This document shows, piece by piece, positions 1-5,692 of a stretch of 9,798 bases of DNA. The translations under genes and the position numbers were made by a program. The notes beneath the pieces were generated by a model. That model saw nothing but the letters and a program-made list of their open reading frames with translations. It was not told the origin of the DNA and made no database searches. The DNA is from Defluviitaleaceae bacterium (GTDB taxonomy: Bacteria > Bacillota > Clostridia > Lachnospirales > WQUN01). The DNA lies in assembly GCA_009783525.1 (NCBI GenBank), contig WRDG01000066.1, forward strand, positions 1 to 9,798. The letters are read 5' to 3'. Position 1 is the stretch's first letter. Every line of letters starts with the position of its first letter.

Positions 1-2
1 AT

Positions 3-593
3 ATTTATTATGACGTAAATTTATTTGATGAAGCTATTATTAATGGCGCATCATGGTTAATATCAGTAATGCAGCCCGATGCAATAAATATATACAACTA
101 CAAAGAAAAATATTCTGACGGAACTATTATATATGAAAAAATGTTGTCATTAGGCGATCGTGATGTAAAAGCGATGATAATTGAACGAGGTACAGATGCA
201 CCGGGTGTTGTAAATATCTTTTTTGTTTACGATGATGTATTAATCAATACATATGGAAATACATTAGAGTATTACGAGCGCATCCTACCCAACCTAACCT
301 TCCACGAGGTCTCCCTCCTTTCCGGCAAGCCCCTGCGCGAAACCCCGGGCCGTTACGGCACGCCGTACAGTACGCGGGAGTATCGTTTGGCGGAAGGCGT
401 CGAGCTGCACACATACGAGGACGAGCTGGCTTTTTACGAACAGTACGGGATCGTTAATGAAGATGTGACGGATGAAAATGAAACGGAAAATTTTAACGAG
501 AATGAAGACAATGGCAGCGGAAACAATAACGAAAACAATAACGAAAACAATAACTCAAACGATGCCAATTCAACCGAGGCAAATGAAGATTGA
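3..593 (+). CDS. Lipoprotein-like paralog, C-terminal part (5' end outside window)
   Basis: The reading frame is already open at base 3, so the gene begins before the window. The first ATG (69) is internal, because residues encoded upstream of it (GASWLI and around) align with the complete paralog at 2039-3055. Shared blocks are GASWLI, LGDRD..AMII.R and FVY, followed by a nearly identical C-terminal cassette starting at ILPNLTFHEV (base 280). After the cassette this copy continues into an acidic, Asn/Glu-rich low-complexity tail built partly from a 12-bp tandem repeat (519-554). By analogy with the paralog it probably had a lipoprotein signal peptide, but that part is not visible. No domain or catalytic motif is recognised and function is unknown. 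GC is low up to about 280 and high afterwards. A 28-bp palindrome follows the stop codon by 3 bases. Confidence 0.8.
   Translation: MYYDVNLFDEAIINGASWLISVMQPDAINIYNYKEKYSDGTIIYEKMLSLGDRDVKAMIIERGTDAPGVVNIFFVYDDVLINTYGNTLEYYERILPNLTFHEVSLLSGKPLRETPGRYGTPYSTREYRLAEGVELHTYEDELAFYEQYGIVNEDVTDENETENFNENEDNGSGNNNENNNENNNSNDANSTEANED
280..479 (+). repeat. Near-identical 3' cassette, copy 1
   Basis: These 200 bases match 2853-3052 without gaps, with 10 mismatches by eye (about 95%). The first 85 bases are identical. The left edge is abrupt: upstream the two genes are clearly related only at protein level. The cassette encodes about 66 residues, from ILPNLTFHEV to DENE or DEN. It is GC-rich compared with the AT-rich sequence before it. 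Confidence 0.93.
519..554 (+). repeat. 12-bp tandem repeat, three units
   Basis: Three consecutive units of GAAAACAATAAC (the first begins GG instead of GA) encode an Asn/Glu-rich stretch (NNNENNNENNN) in the C-terminal tail of the first lipoprotein-like gene. Units of this size can expand or contract by slippage without breaking the frame. Confidence 0.85.
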
Positions 594-596
594 ACT

Positions 597-624
597 AACA
601 GCCCATGCATATGCATGGGCTGTT
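597..624 (+). terminator. Perfect 28-bp palindrome, probable terminator or structured 3' end
   Basis: Two 14-base arms (AACAGCCCATGCAT and its exact reverse complement) abut with no spacer, starting 3 bases after the stop codon of the first gene. In RNA this would fold into a long stem with a small AU-rich loop. The following bases (gttatagtcgcttttt) form only a weak U-tract, so intrinsic termination is plausible but not certain. Because it is fully symmetric it could act on either strand. Confidence 0.5.
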
Positions 625-692
625 GTTATAGTCGCTTTTTGCTAATACCAAAACCGGTTGTCATCTTTTTTCAAAAATTGCAGCGAAAAACA

Positions 693-857
693 TAAGCAGC
701 AGTTTTACCGAACGCCGGCAAAAAATACTACGCGCGGTGGACGGCAAACACGGTAATTGTCACGTTCGACACCAACTACGGCACCAGCCCGCAGCAGACG
801 GCTGCGTCCTATACCGTCGGCGGCAAGTACGATCCGCTGCCTACGCCCGCTCCGCCG
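693..857 (+). other. Start-less upstream coding remnant of the InlB-repeat protease
   Basis: Right after an in-frame TAA at 693-695 the frame of the protease gene is open and reads as the end of one InlB repeat (AGKKYYARWTAN) followed by the first half of the next (VTFDTNYGTSP..., from 759). No ATG, GTG or TTG occurs in frame before the GTG at 858. The coding sequence therefore existed upstream of any usable start codon. The signal peptide, earlier repeats and original translation start have been lost or lie elsewhere. The likely break point is near 690-715. Confidence 0.75.
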
Positions 858-2021
858 GTGCAGGGGCTCGTGTTCGACGGATGGTACACGACTACGGAAA
901 GCTCGGGCGGGGTTCATGTGAACAAAGACACAGACATCGCCGCGCACGGCCTCATGCTGTTCGCCCGGTGGAAGGTTCCTGTTACGTTTATAAACAACGT
1001 TGGCCAGCATATGAACGTTAAAACGGAATACAAGGTGATCGGCGATTTTTACGGCAGCCTCGACTATCCGTATGCACAGGGCTACAATTTCCTCGGCTGG
1101 TACCCCGGCCAAAACGGCAACGGCGCGCAGCTGCAGGAAACGCACACAGTAACCGAGAACGTGACAGTGTACTATGCAAAATGGGGGTATTACACTGCAA
1201 CCGTAGCCAACTATTTCGACATTGGCTACGGCGTGTTGAACGGCAACGAGTACCTCGAACCGGAAGACGAGGAGCAGTCTAGATGGTTCATAAGCAACTA
1301 CATCAATAATGTGGCAAACAGATACAAGGACCCCGGCATGATAGGCGTGCACCTTACATACCCTACGCCCGCGCTGCTTATGTCGAGCGCGGATTTGTGC
1401 AAGAACAGCAGCGTGACAAACCAGAACCTGAATGAACTTTGCGAACACAACACACTGTGCTACGACTGCCACTTGGTTGGAGAGTACTGCGGCAGTATGG
1501 TATGTCCCAATCCGAACAATGAAGCTATTGTATGCACTTATATACAGCATATGGCGGAGCATTTCCACGAAAGCATACCGGCGCCGGCAAACAACCGGAT
1601 CATGCGCGTGCTGTGGTCGGGTAACCGTACCGAATCGGTGAGCGAATCCGGTGAAACGGAAAAAAACAGAAGCTATTCATGGTCTTCAATGGGTCATGTG
1701 CCGCCGCTGGTTACCATGATGCTTACTGCCGATGTAGTGGAAAAAAAGCTGAACAGGTACACCTATTCATCCGGCGTGCTTATGCATGAGCTTAATCATT
1801 TTTTGGGGGCGCATGACCATTATCATGAGGTTGAAATAAAAGGTGACGATGAATCATGTATAAATAAATATTTTTGCTCAAAATGCAATAAAAATAATTA
1901 TTATCAAACAACATGCATAATGTACAATTCAAGACAAAGCATAAACAACAATCCGCATAACATTATTTGTTTACCGTGCAAAGACGACATGATTAATTAT
2001 CTTGACAACTATTTTTATTAG
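858..2021 (+). CDS. InlB-repeat metzincin-type zinc protease, 5'-truncated
   Basis: Two Listeria-Bacteroides (InlB B-type) repeats are visible, at about 759-971 and 981-1184, each ending in the hallmark YxA[R/K]W or FARW. A Cys-rich segment follows (7 Cys between residues 181 and 226, numbered from the GTG at 858). The C-terminal domain carries HELNHFLGAHD at residues 310-320, matching the metzincin HExxHxxGxx[H/D] zinc site, and a Met-turn candidate CIM at 353-355. The pattern C-x-M-x15-CxxC (C353, M355, C371, C374), with further Cys at 334, 340 and 343, resembles the second, structural zinc site of archaemetzincins. The intact family would be a secreted peptidase. As read, the gene has no signal peptide, and its GTG start falls inside a repeat, so it is probably inactive or mislocalised. 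GC falls sharply after about 1830 (10 of 60 bases G/C in 1861-1920). The next gene starts 17 bases downstream. Confidence 0.72.
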   Translation: MQGLVFDGWYTTTESSGGVHVNKDTDIAAHGLMLFARWKVPVTFINNVGQHMNVKTEYKVIGDFYGSLDYPYAQGYNFLGWYPGQNGNGAQLQETHTVTENVTVYYAKWGYYTATVANYFDIGYGVLNGNEYLEPEDEEQSRWFISNYINNVANRYKDPGMIGVHLTYPTPALLMSSADLCKNSSVTNQNLNELCEHNTLCYDCHLVGEYCGSMVCPNPNNEAIVCTYIQHMAEHFHESIPAPANNRIMRVLWSGNRTESVSESGETEKNRSYSWSSMGHVPPLVTMMLTADVVEKKLNRYTYSSGVLMHELNHFLGAHDHYHEVEIKGDDESCINKYFCSKCNKNNYYQTTCIMYNSRQSINNNPHNIICLPCKDDMINYLDNYFY

Positions 2022-2038
2022 TGTAAGGAGTAATAAGT

Positions 2039-3055
2039 ATGAATAAAAAAGCGTTTTCGTACATATTTTTGTTTATATACATAATTACATTTATTTCATG
2101 CGGTAAAAATGCAGATATCAACGATGATAAAAGTGAATATACATTAATTACACCTACTCCTGTTAATCAAAGCATAAGCAGCGAAACGGGAAATAATTCA
2201 TATACCGCTGCAGATGCAGCTGATAATAATTTATTTACTTCGCACCACTATAAATCATTTCATGAATTCATTATTGGGTTACGTGATTTTGATACAGAAG
2301 ATCTTGAAATAATTAGTAACATAGAAGAAAGCGATATAAACAAGAAAATCAACAACACATATGTTACAAAAAACGAAAATAAATACGGGATATTTAATAA
2401 TGTAAGACTTGTAATATTAAAAAATAAATCTTTATTATTACCATATTATAAAGGCGACACTGTATATAATACAGATATCGTCAATCTACCATTTATTTTT
2501 GATGAGTCTGCATATTGTGATAAACCGCGAATATGGTATAGAGGTGTAATAAATAACCAAGTAATGATATTTTATATAATGATATTCGACCAACCATTAG
2601 TACATGAAGCAAACAGATACGGCGCTTCATGGCTAATAAATAAACTAAGTCCTACTGCGTTAAATGTACATACATATAAAAACTATTACAAAAACGAGAC
2701 ATTTATGTATAATAAACAAATTAAGCTTGGAGATAGAGATGCAAATGCGATGATAATTGACAGAAATAAAACAGGGAGTACTCGCATAGGAATATATTTT
2801 GTATACGAGAATATGCTGGTAGGAATATTTGAGGAAGCAGAATTGATATACAGCATCCTACCCAACCTAACCTTCCACGAGGTCTCCCTCCTTTCCGGCA
2901 AGCCCCTGCGCGAAACCCCGGGCCGTTACGGCACGCCATACAGTACGCGTGAGTATCGTTTGGCGGAAGGCGTCATTCTGCACACATATGAAGACGAGCT
3001 GGCGTTTTACGAACAGTACGGGATCGTTAATGAAGATGTGGCGGACGAAAATTAA
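2039..3055 (+). CDS. Putative lipoprotein of unknown function, complete paralog
   Basis: The 338-residue product starts with a basic N-terminus (MNKK), a hydrophobic core and a lipobox-like ITFISC, with Cys21 as the probable lipidation site, so it is likely anchored outside the cytoplasmic membrane. A Ser/Thr/Asn-rich linker (about 22-65) follows. AAGGAG at 2025-2030, 8 bases before the ATG, fixes the start. The middle contains GASWLI, LGDRDANAMIIDR and IYFVYENML, shared with the partial gene at 3-593. The last 66 residues are the nearly identical cassette. No enzyme motif is recognised. The gene sits 17 bases after the metzincin gene and probably shares its transcript. It is strongly AT-rich (16 of 60 G/C in 2281-2340) until 2853, then jumps (41 of 60 in 2881-2940). 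It ends at DEN, without the acidic tail of copy 1. Confidence 0.85.
   Translation: MNKKAFSYIFLFIYIITFISCGKNADINDDKSEYTLITPTPVNQSISSETGNNSYTAADAADNNLFTSHHYKSFHEFIIGLRDFDTEDLEIISNIEESDINKKINNTYVTKNENKYGIFNNVRLVILKNKSLLLPYYKGDTVYNTDIVNLPFIFDESAYCDKPRIWYRGVINNQVMIFYIMIFDQPLVHEANRYGASWLINKLSPTALNVHTYKNYYKNETFMYNKQIKLGDRDANAMIIDRNKTGSTRIGIYFVYENMLVGIFEEAELIYSILPNLTFHEVSLLSGKPLRETPGRYGTPYSTREYRLAEGVILHTYEDELAFYEQYGIVNEDVADEN
2853..3052 (+). repeat. Near-identical 3' cassette, copy 2
   Basis: Second copy of the 200-base cassette at 280-479. Differences begin only after 85 identical bases and include one three-base cluster (GAG versus ATT, Glu versus Ile). Base composition changes at the left edge exactly where nucleotide identity begins. 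Confidence 0.93.
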
Positions 3056-3080
3056 AAAGAAATAAATGAAAATGAAATAA

Positions 3081-3118
3081 CGGCTCATATATATTTTTTT
3101 GAGCCGCTATTTTTTTTA
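3081..3118 (+). terminator. Rho-independent terminator after the lipoprotein gene
   Basis: Arms CGGCTCA (3081-3087) and TGAGCCG (3100-3106) enclose a 12-base AT-rich loop and are followed by ctatttttttta. It lies 25 bases after the stop codon of the lipoprotein gene and just before the promoter of the cobalamin operon, so it insulates the two units. Confidence 0.85.
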
Positions 3119-3126
3119 TCGGACGC

Positions 3127-3156
3127 TTGACAAAAAAAATCGCCGCGTTGTATCAT
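3127..3156 (+). promoter_or_regulatory. Sigma70/SigA-type promoter of the cobalamin operon
   Basis: A perfect -35 box TTGACA (3127-3132) is followed after 18 bases by TATCAT (3151-3156; 5 of 6 to TATAAT). Transcription would start near 3163, about 14 bases before the 5' strand of the riboswitch P1 helix, which is the spacing expected for a riboswitch leader. Confidence 0.8.
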
Positions 3157-3176
3157 CACGGCAACTTAATATTTGC

Positions 3177-3378
3177 AGACGACGGAAAAAATTTTTTTGC
3201 TCCCGTTATTATGTGCGCAAAATAATTTTGGGAATCAGGTGCGAATCCTGAACAGTCCTGCTGCCGTATCGACTGAGCGGCGCTTCACTCCCGGCAAACT
3301 GCCGGGAAGCCATTGGGAAATTTCCCGAGAAGGCGAAGCGTGCGCGATGAAGTCCGAGTCGGAAGACCTGCCTCGTCT
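3177..3378 (+). ncRNA. Cobalamin (B12) riboswitch aptamer
   Basis: The leader contains the conserved cobalamin riboswitch blocks in order: GGGAATCAGGTGCGAATCCTGAACAG split around 3230-3255, the box-like GAAGCCATTGGGAAA (3305-3319) followed by GAGAAGGCG, and AAGTCCGAGTCGGAAGACC ending in TGCC (3350-3372). A closing P1 helix can be drawn between AGACGA (3177-3182) and TCGTCT (3373-3378). In this family adenosylcobalamin or a related cobamide binds the RNA and lowers expression of the downstream genes. All downstream genes are cobalamin salvage or transport genes, which agrees. Exact subclass (AdoCbl versus hydroxocobalamin) was not determined. Confidence 0.92.
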
Positions 3379-3563
3379 TAAAACGGCTTGCTTGGAGTTT
3401 CTTCTTTGCACAGAAACTCCTTTGGAGTTTCTTCCTTGCACAGAAACTCCCGCCGTTACCGTAGCGAATCCACAGAGTATGGATCGGTATGGGTTTTATC
3501 GGAGTCCCCTGCAAAATTTTTGTGCCGCTTTCGCGGCGCGCGGGTAAAGATAGAATACCGTTC
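3379..3563 (+). promoter_or_regulatory. Extended leader / expression platform between aptamer and terminator
   Basis: About 185 non-coding bases separate the aptamer from the terminator. Visible pairings are an outer helix AACGGC (3382-3387)/GCCGTT (3452-3457) enclosing two duplicated hairpins, a small hairpin ATCCA (3468-3472)/TGGAT (3480-3484), a long-range CGGTAT (3485-3490)/ATACCG (3555-3560), and GCCGC (3524-3528)/GCGGC (3533-3537) with a 4-base loop. No convincing antiterminator complementary to the terminator stem was found by eye. Confidence 0.6.
3391..3450 (+). repeat. Tandem duplicated 30-bp hairpin unit
   Basis: Two adjacent 30-base units (3391-3420 and 3421-3450) differ at two positions (3391/3421 and 3405/3435). 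Each contains GGAGTTTCT and its reverse complement AGAAACTCC around a 9-base loop, so each folds into a 9-bp hairpin. The arms of one unit can also pair with the arms of the other. Confidence 0.9.
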
Positions 3564-3599
3564 CCGGCCTGATCGCTACAGGCCGGTTTTTTATTTTTA
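3564..3599 (+). terminator. Riboswitch-associated intrinsic terminator upstream of cobO
   Basis: CCGGCCTG (3564-3571) and CAGGCCGG (3579-3586) form an 8-bp GC-rich stem with a 7-base loop, followed by TTTTTTATTTTT. It lies between the B12 aptamer and the first structural gene, only a few bases before the cobO ribosome binding site. It is the expected attenuator that forms when cobalamin is bound. Confidence 0.9.
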
Positions 3600-3602
3600 G
3601 TC

Positions 3603-3608
3603 GGGAGG
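3603..3608 (+). promoter_or_regulatory. cobO ribosome binding site
   Basis: GGGAGG is 5 bases before the GTG at 3614 and 14 bases before the alternative ATG at 3623. The spacing favours the GTG start. Confidence 0.7.
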
Positions 3609-3613
3609 CGATT

Positions 3614-4132
3614 GTGTTGGGCATGGGCAATGTTCATGTGTACACGGGAAACGGTAAGGGGAAGACGACTGCGATGCTCGGGCTCGCGCTGCGGGCTGCG
3701 GGCGCGGGCTTGAAAGTTTACATCGGGCAGTTCATGAAGAGCGGCGAGTACAGCGAGGTAGCTGCAATCCGTAAATATTTGCCGTGCGTAAAAATCGAGC
3801 AGTACGGTTCGGGCAGGCCGTGCTTAGCGGAAATTAACGACGAAGACAGGGCGGCGGCAAAAAACGGGATGTTAAAAGCCCGCGAGGCGGCGCGTGAAGG
3901 TTTCGACGTGGTCATGCTGGACGAGATCCATTACGCGGTCCACGCGGGGCTGGTATCGGTCGATGAAACGCTCGAGTTAATTAAAATGAAGCCGCCGTCG
4001 GTCGAAATGGTTTTGACCGGAAGATATGCCGCAGACGAAATAATCGAGGCGGCGGACCTCGTTTCCGAAATAAACGAGCTCAAGCATTATTTTTGCATGG
4101 GATATGAAGCGAGGGACGGCATAGAAAAGTGA
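3614..4132 (+). CDS. cobO: Cob(I)yrinic acid a,c-diamide adenosyltransferase (CobA/CobO/BtuR family)
   Basis: This cytoplasmic enzyme transfers the 5'-deoxyadenosyl group of ATP to the reduced cobalt of corrinoids, making the coenzyme form. The 172-residue product has the family's P-loop GNGKGKTT (residues 12-19) at the extreme N-terminus and a Walker-B-like VVMLDE at 99-104 followed by IHYA. Its length is close to the usual 170-200. The ending ELKHYFCMGYEARDGIEK matches the family's C-terminal Gly-Ile pattern. It is the first gene of the operon, directly behind the B12 riboswitch and terminator. The GTG start is chosen from the GGGAGG spacing. Its stop overlaps the next start by 4 bases (GTGA), so translation is probably coupled. 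The PduO- and EutT-type adenosyltransferases are excluded by the P-loop architecture. Confidence 0.93.
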   Translation: MLGMGNVHVYTGNGKGKTTAMLGLALRAAGAGLKVYIGQFMKSGEYSEVAAIRKYLPCVKIEQYGSGRPCLAEINDEDRAAAKNGMLKAREAAREGFDVVMLDEIHYAVHAGLVSVDETLELIKMKPPSVEMVLTGRYAADEIIEAADLVSEINELKHYFCMGYEARDGIEK

Positions 4133-4695
4133 GGATTTTTATTTCGGGCGGCTGCAAAAACGGAAAGTCGTTTTACGCCCAAAGGTTGGCGGCGCGGCAA
4201 AAGAGCGGCGCGCTGTACTACATAGCGACCATGACGCCCGCGGACGGCGAAGACGGCGAACGCATAGCGCGGCACCGAGCCGAGCGCGGCGGCTGGGGCT
4301 TTACAACAATCGAGCAGCCGGCAAGCATAGAAAAAATTTTGGAAAAATGCGGCACACACGGCTCGTTCCTGCTGGACAGCCTGACCGCGCTGCTCGCAAA
4401 CGAAATGTTTTTGCCGGGCGGCGGGGTAAACGAGAACGCCGCCGACAAAATTATAAGCGGCATGACAAGAATGCTCGGCGAAATAAATAATATTGTGGTC
4501 GTTTCGGACTACATCTACGGGGACGCAATCATTTACGAAGGCCTGACCGAACTGTACAGGCGGTCGCTGGCGCGGATAGACTGCGCAGCGGCTCGCCTGT
4601 GCGAAACCGTGCTCGAAGTAAATTTTTCAAGCGTAACCGTCCGTAAGGGACAGCTTCCCGACGGAGAAATTAATCATAAGGAGAATTTCATATGA
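4129..4695 (+). CDS. cobU: Adenosylcobinamide kinase / adenosylcobinamide-phosphate guanylyltransferase
   Basis: CobU phosphorylates adenosylcobinamide and then transfers GMP from GTP to give adenosyl-GDP-cobinamide, the activated substrate for cobalamin synthase. The 188-residue product starts with the P-loop GGCKNGKS (7-14). YIATMTP..GEDGERIARHRAER follows, where His49 corresponds to the guanylylated histidine of the family (His46 in Salmonella CobU, by motif position). LLDSLTALLANEMF and VVVSDYIYGDAIIYEGLTELYRR come next. The last block differs from the proteobacterial NEVG-type sequence and looks like the clostridial variant. It overlaps cobO by GTGA and btuF by ATGA, indicating translational coupling. 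CobS and CobT-type partners needed to finish the nucleotide loop are not in this window. Start is GTG, with no strong ribosome binding site of its own. Confidence 0.9.
   Translation: MRIFISGGCKNGKSFYAQRLAARQKSGALYYIATMTPADGEDGERIARHRAERGGWGFTTIEQPASIEKILEKCGTHGSFLLDSLTALLANEMFLPGGGVNENAADKIISGMTRMLGEINNIVVVSDYIYGDAIIYEGLTELYRRSLARIDCAAARLCETVLEVNFSSVTVRKGQLPDGEINHKENFI
4678..4683 (+). promoter_or_regulatory. btuF ribosome binding site inside the cobU 3' end
   Basis: AAGGAG lies 8 bases before the ATG at 4692 and within the last codons of cobU. It fixes the btuF start despite the overlap. Confidence 0.75.
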
Positions 4696-5618
4696 AAAGC
4701 ATTTCGGCAAAAATTTTTATCGCGGCGTTTTTTTTGGCCGCCTTTATTTTGATATCGGCGTCGTGCGCCGGCGCGAAAGAACCCGCGGGCACTCCGGGGT
4801 TCGACAGGGAAGGCAACGAGATAATGATCCCCGCAAGCATAAGCAAAATCATTTCGATGGGGCCGTCCAACACGGAGGTTTTGATCGCGCTGGGCGCGGG
4901 GGACAAAATAATTGCGGCGGACGAATATTCTTACGGCATTGCGGGGCTTAATAGCGGCATCCCGCTTTTTTCCATGATGTCGCCGGACGGCGAGCAGATG
5001 ATGGACATCGAGCCGGACTTGATAATTATGACGGGCATGAGTAAGGCCGGCGGCACGGATCCGATGGAGCAGGTCGTAAACGCGGGCGTGTGCGTGGCTT
5101 ACATCCCCTCCTCAAACAGCATACAGGGCATCATCGAAGACATTCGCTTCCTTGCGGAGCTCGTGGGCTTGGATGCGCGGGGCGAGGAGATCATCGCCGC
5201 AATGGAGCGCGAAATAAATTTTGTGCGCGAAATCGGGCGGAACATAGTAAACAAAAAGCGAGTTTATTTTGAAATTTCGGCGGCGCCGTGGATGTACAGC
5301 TTCGGCAGCGGCGTGTTTTTGAACGAAATGGTTGAAATCGCCGGAGCGATAAATATTTTTGCGGATCAAAACGAATGGATCGCCGTTTCGGACGAGATAG
5401 TGCCCGACGCGAACCCGGACGTAATTTTGACCAGCGTAAATTATTTGGACGACCCCGTCGGCGAAATTCTTTCGAGGATCGGATGGGAAGGCATCAAAGC
5501 GGTAGCGGACGGCAACGTGTACAGCATCGACACGGATTCGAGCAACCGCCCGAGCCACAACATAGTGATTGCATTAAAGCAAATCGCCGAAGCGGTTTAT
5601 CCGGAGCATTACCGATAA
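4692..5618 (+). CDS. btuF: Corrinoid ABC transporter substrate-binding lipoprotein (BtuF-like)
   Basis: The 308-residue protein has a signal peptide with a hydrophobic core (8-22) and a lipobox-like SASC with Cys25 as the probable lipidation site. It should sit on the outer face of the membrane and hand substrate to the BtuC/BtuD pair. The mature part has the periplasmic-binding-protein class III pattern: an N-terminal KIISMGPSNTEVLIALGAGDKIIAADEYS block, EPDLIIMT, a linking helix, and a C-terminal lobe with NPDVILTS and WEGIKAVADGNVYSID. The same family binds ferric siderophores and haem. Assignment to corrinoids rests on the B12 riboswitch and the upstream cobO-cobU overlap. It overlaps cobU by 4 bases (ATGA). 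A 74-base gap without a recognised signal separates it from btuC. Confidence 0.87.
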   Translation: MKSISAKIFIAAFFLAAFILISASCAGAKEPAGTPGFDREGNEIMIPASISKIISMGPSNTEVLIALGAGDKIIAADEYSYGIAGLNSGIPLFSMMSPDGEQMMDIEPDLIIMTGMSKAGGTDPMEQVVNAGVCVAYIPSSNSIQGIIEDIRFLAELVGLDARGEEIIAAMEREINFVREIGRNIVNKKRVYFEISAAPWMYSFGSGVFLNEMVEIAGAINIFADQNEWIAVSDEIVPDANPDVILTSVNYLDDPVGEILSRIGWEGIKAVADGNVYSIDTDSSNRPSHNIVIALKQIAEAVYPEHYR

Positions 5619-5692
5619 GTTTGAAGTCAAATAATCCAAAAGGACGCGGACGTATTTAAAAGTTGCGAGTGCGTGACGCGAACGGCAAATAA

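Noticed and set aside
69..593. ATG at 69 as the true start of the first gene
   Set aside because: The frame is open back to base 3, and the upstream residues align with the complete paralog, so the start lies outside the window.
1458..1472. CXXCH (CYDCH) in the protease as a haem c attachment site
   Set aside because: It lies in a Cys-rich segment of an unrelated protease, with no cytochrome context, so a chance match is more likely.
705..1568. Long open frame on the minus strand opposite the InlB-repeat protease
   Set aside because: It is antisense to a frame with clear InlB repeats and a metzincin motif, and its translation shows no recognisable domain.
3391..3450. Two 30-bp repeats as a CRISPR remnant
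   Set aside because: The units are directly adjacent with no spacer, and there is no cas gene. They are a tandem duplication of a hairpin.
3173..3637. Open frames of 68-142 codons on both strands in the leader region
   Set aside because: They overlap the cobalamin riboswitch and its terminator. Conserved RNA blocks explain the sequence, and the translations have no recognisable features.
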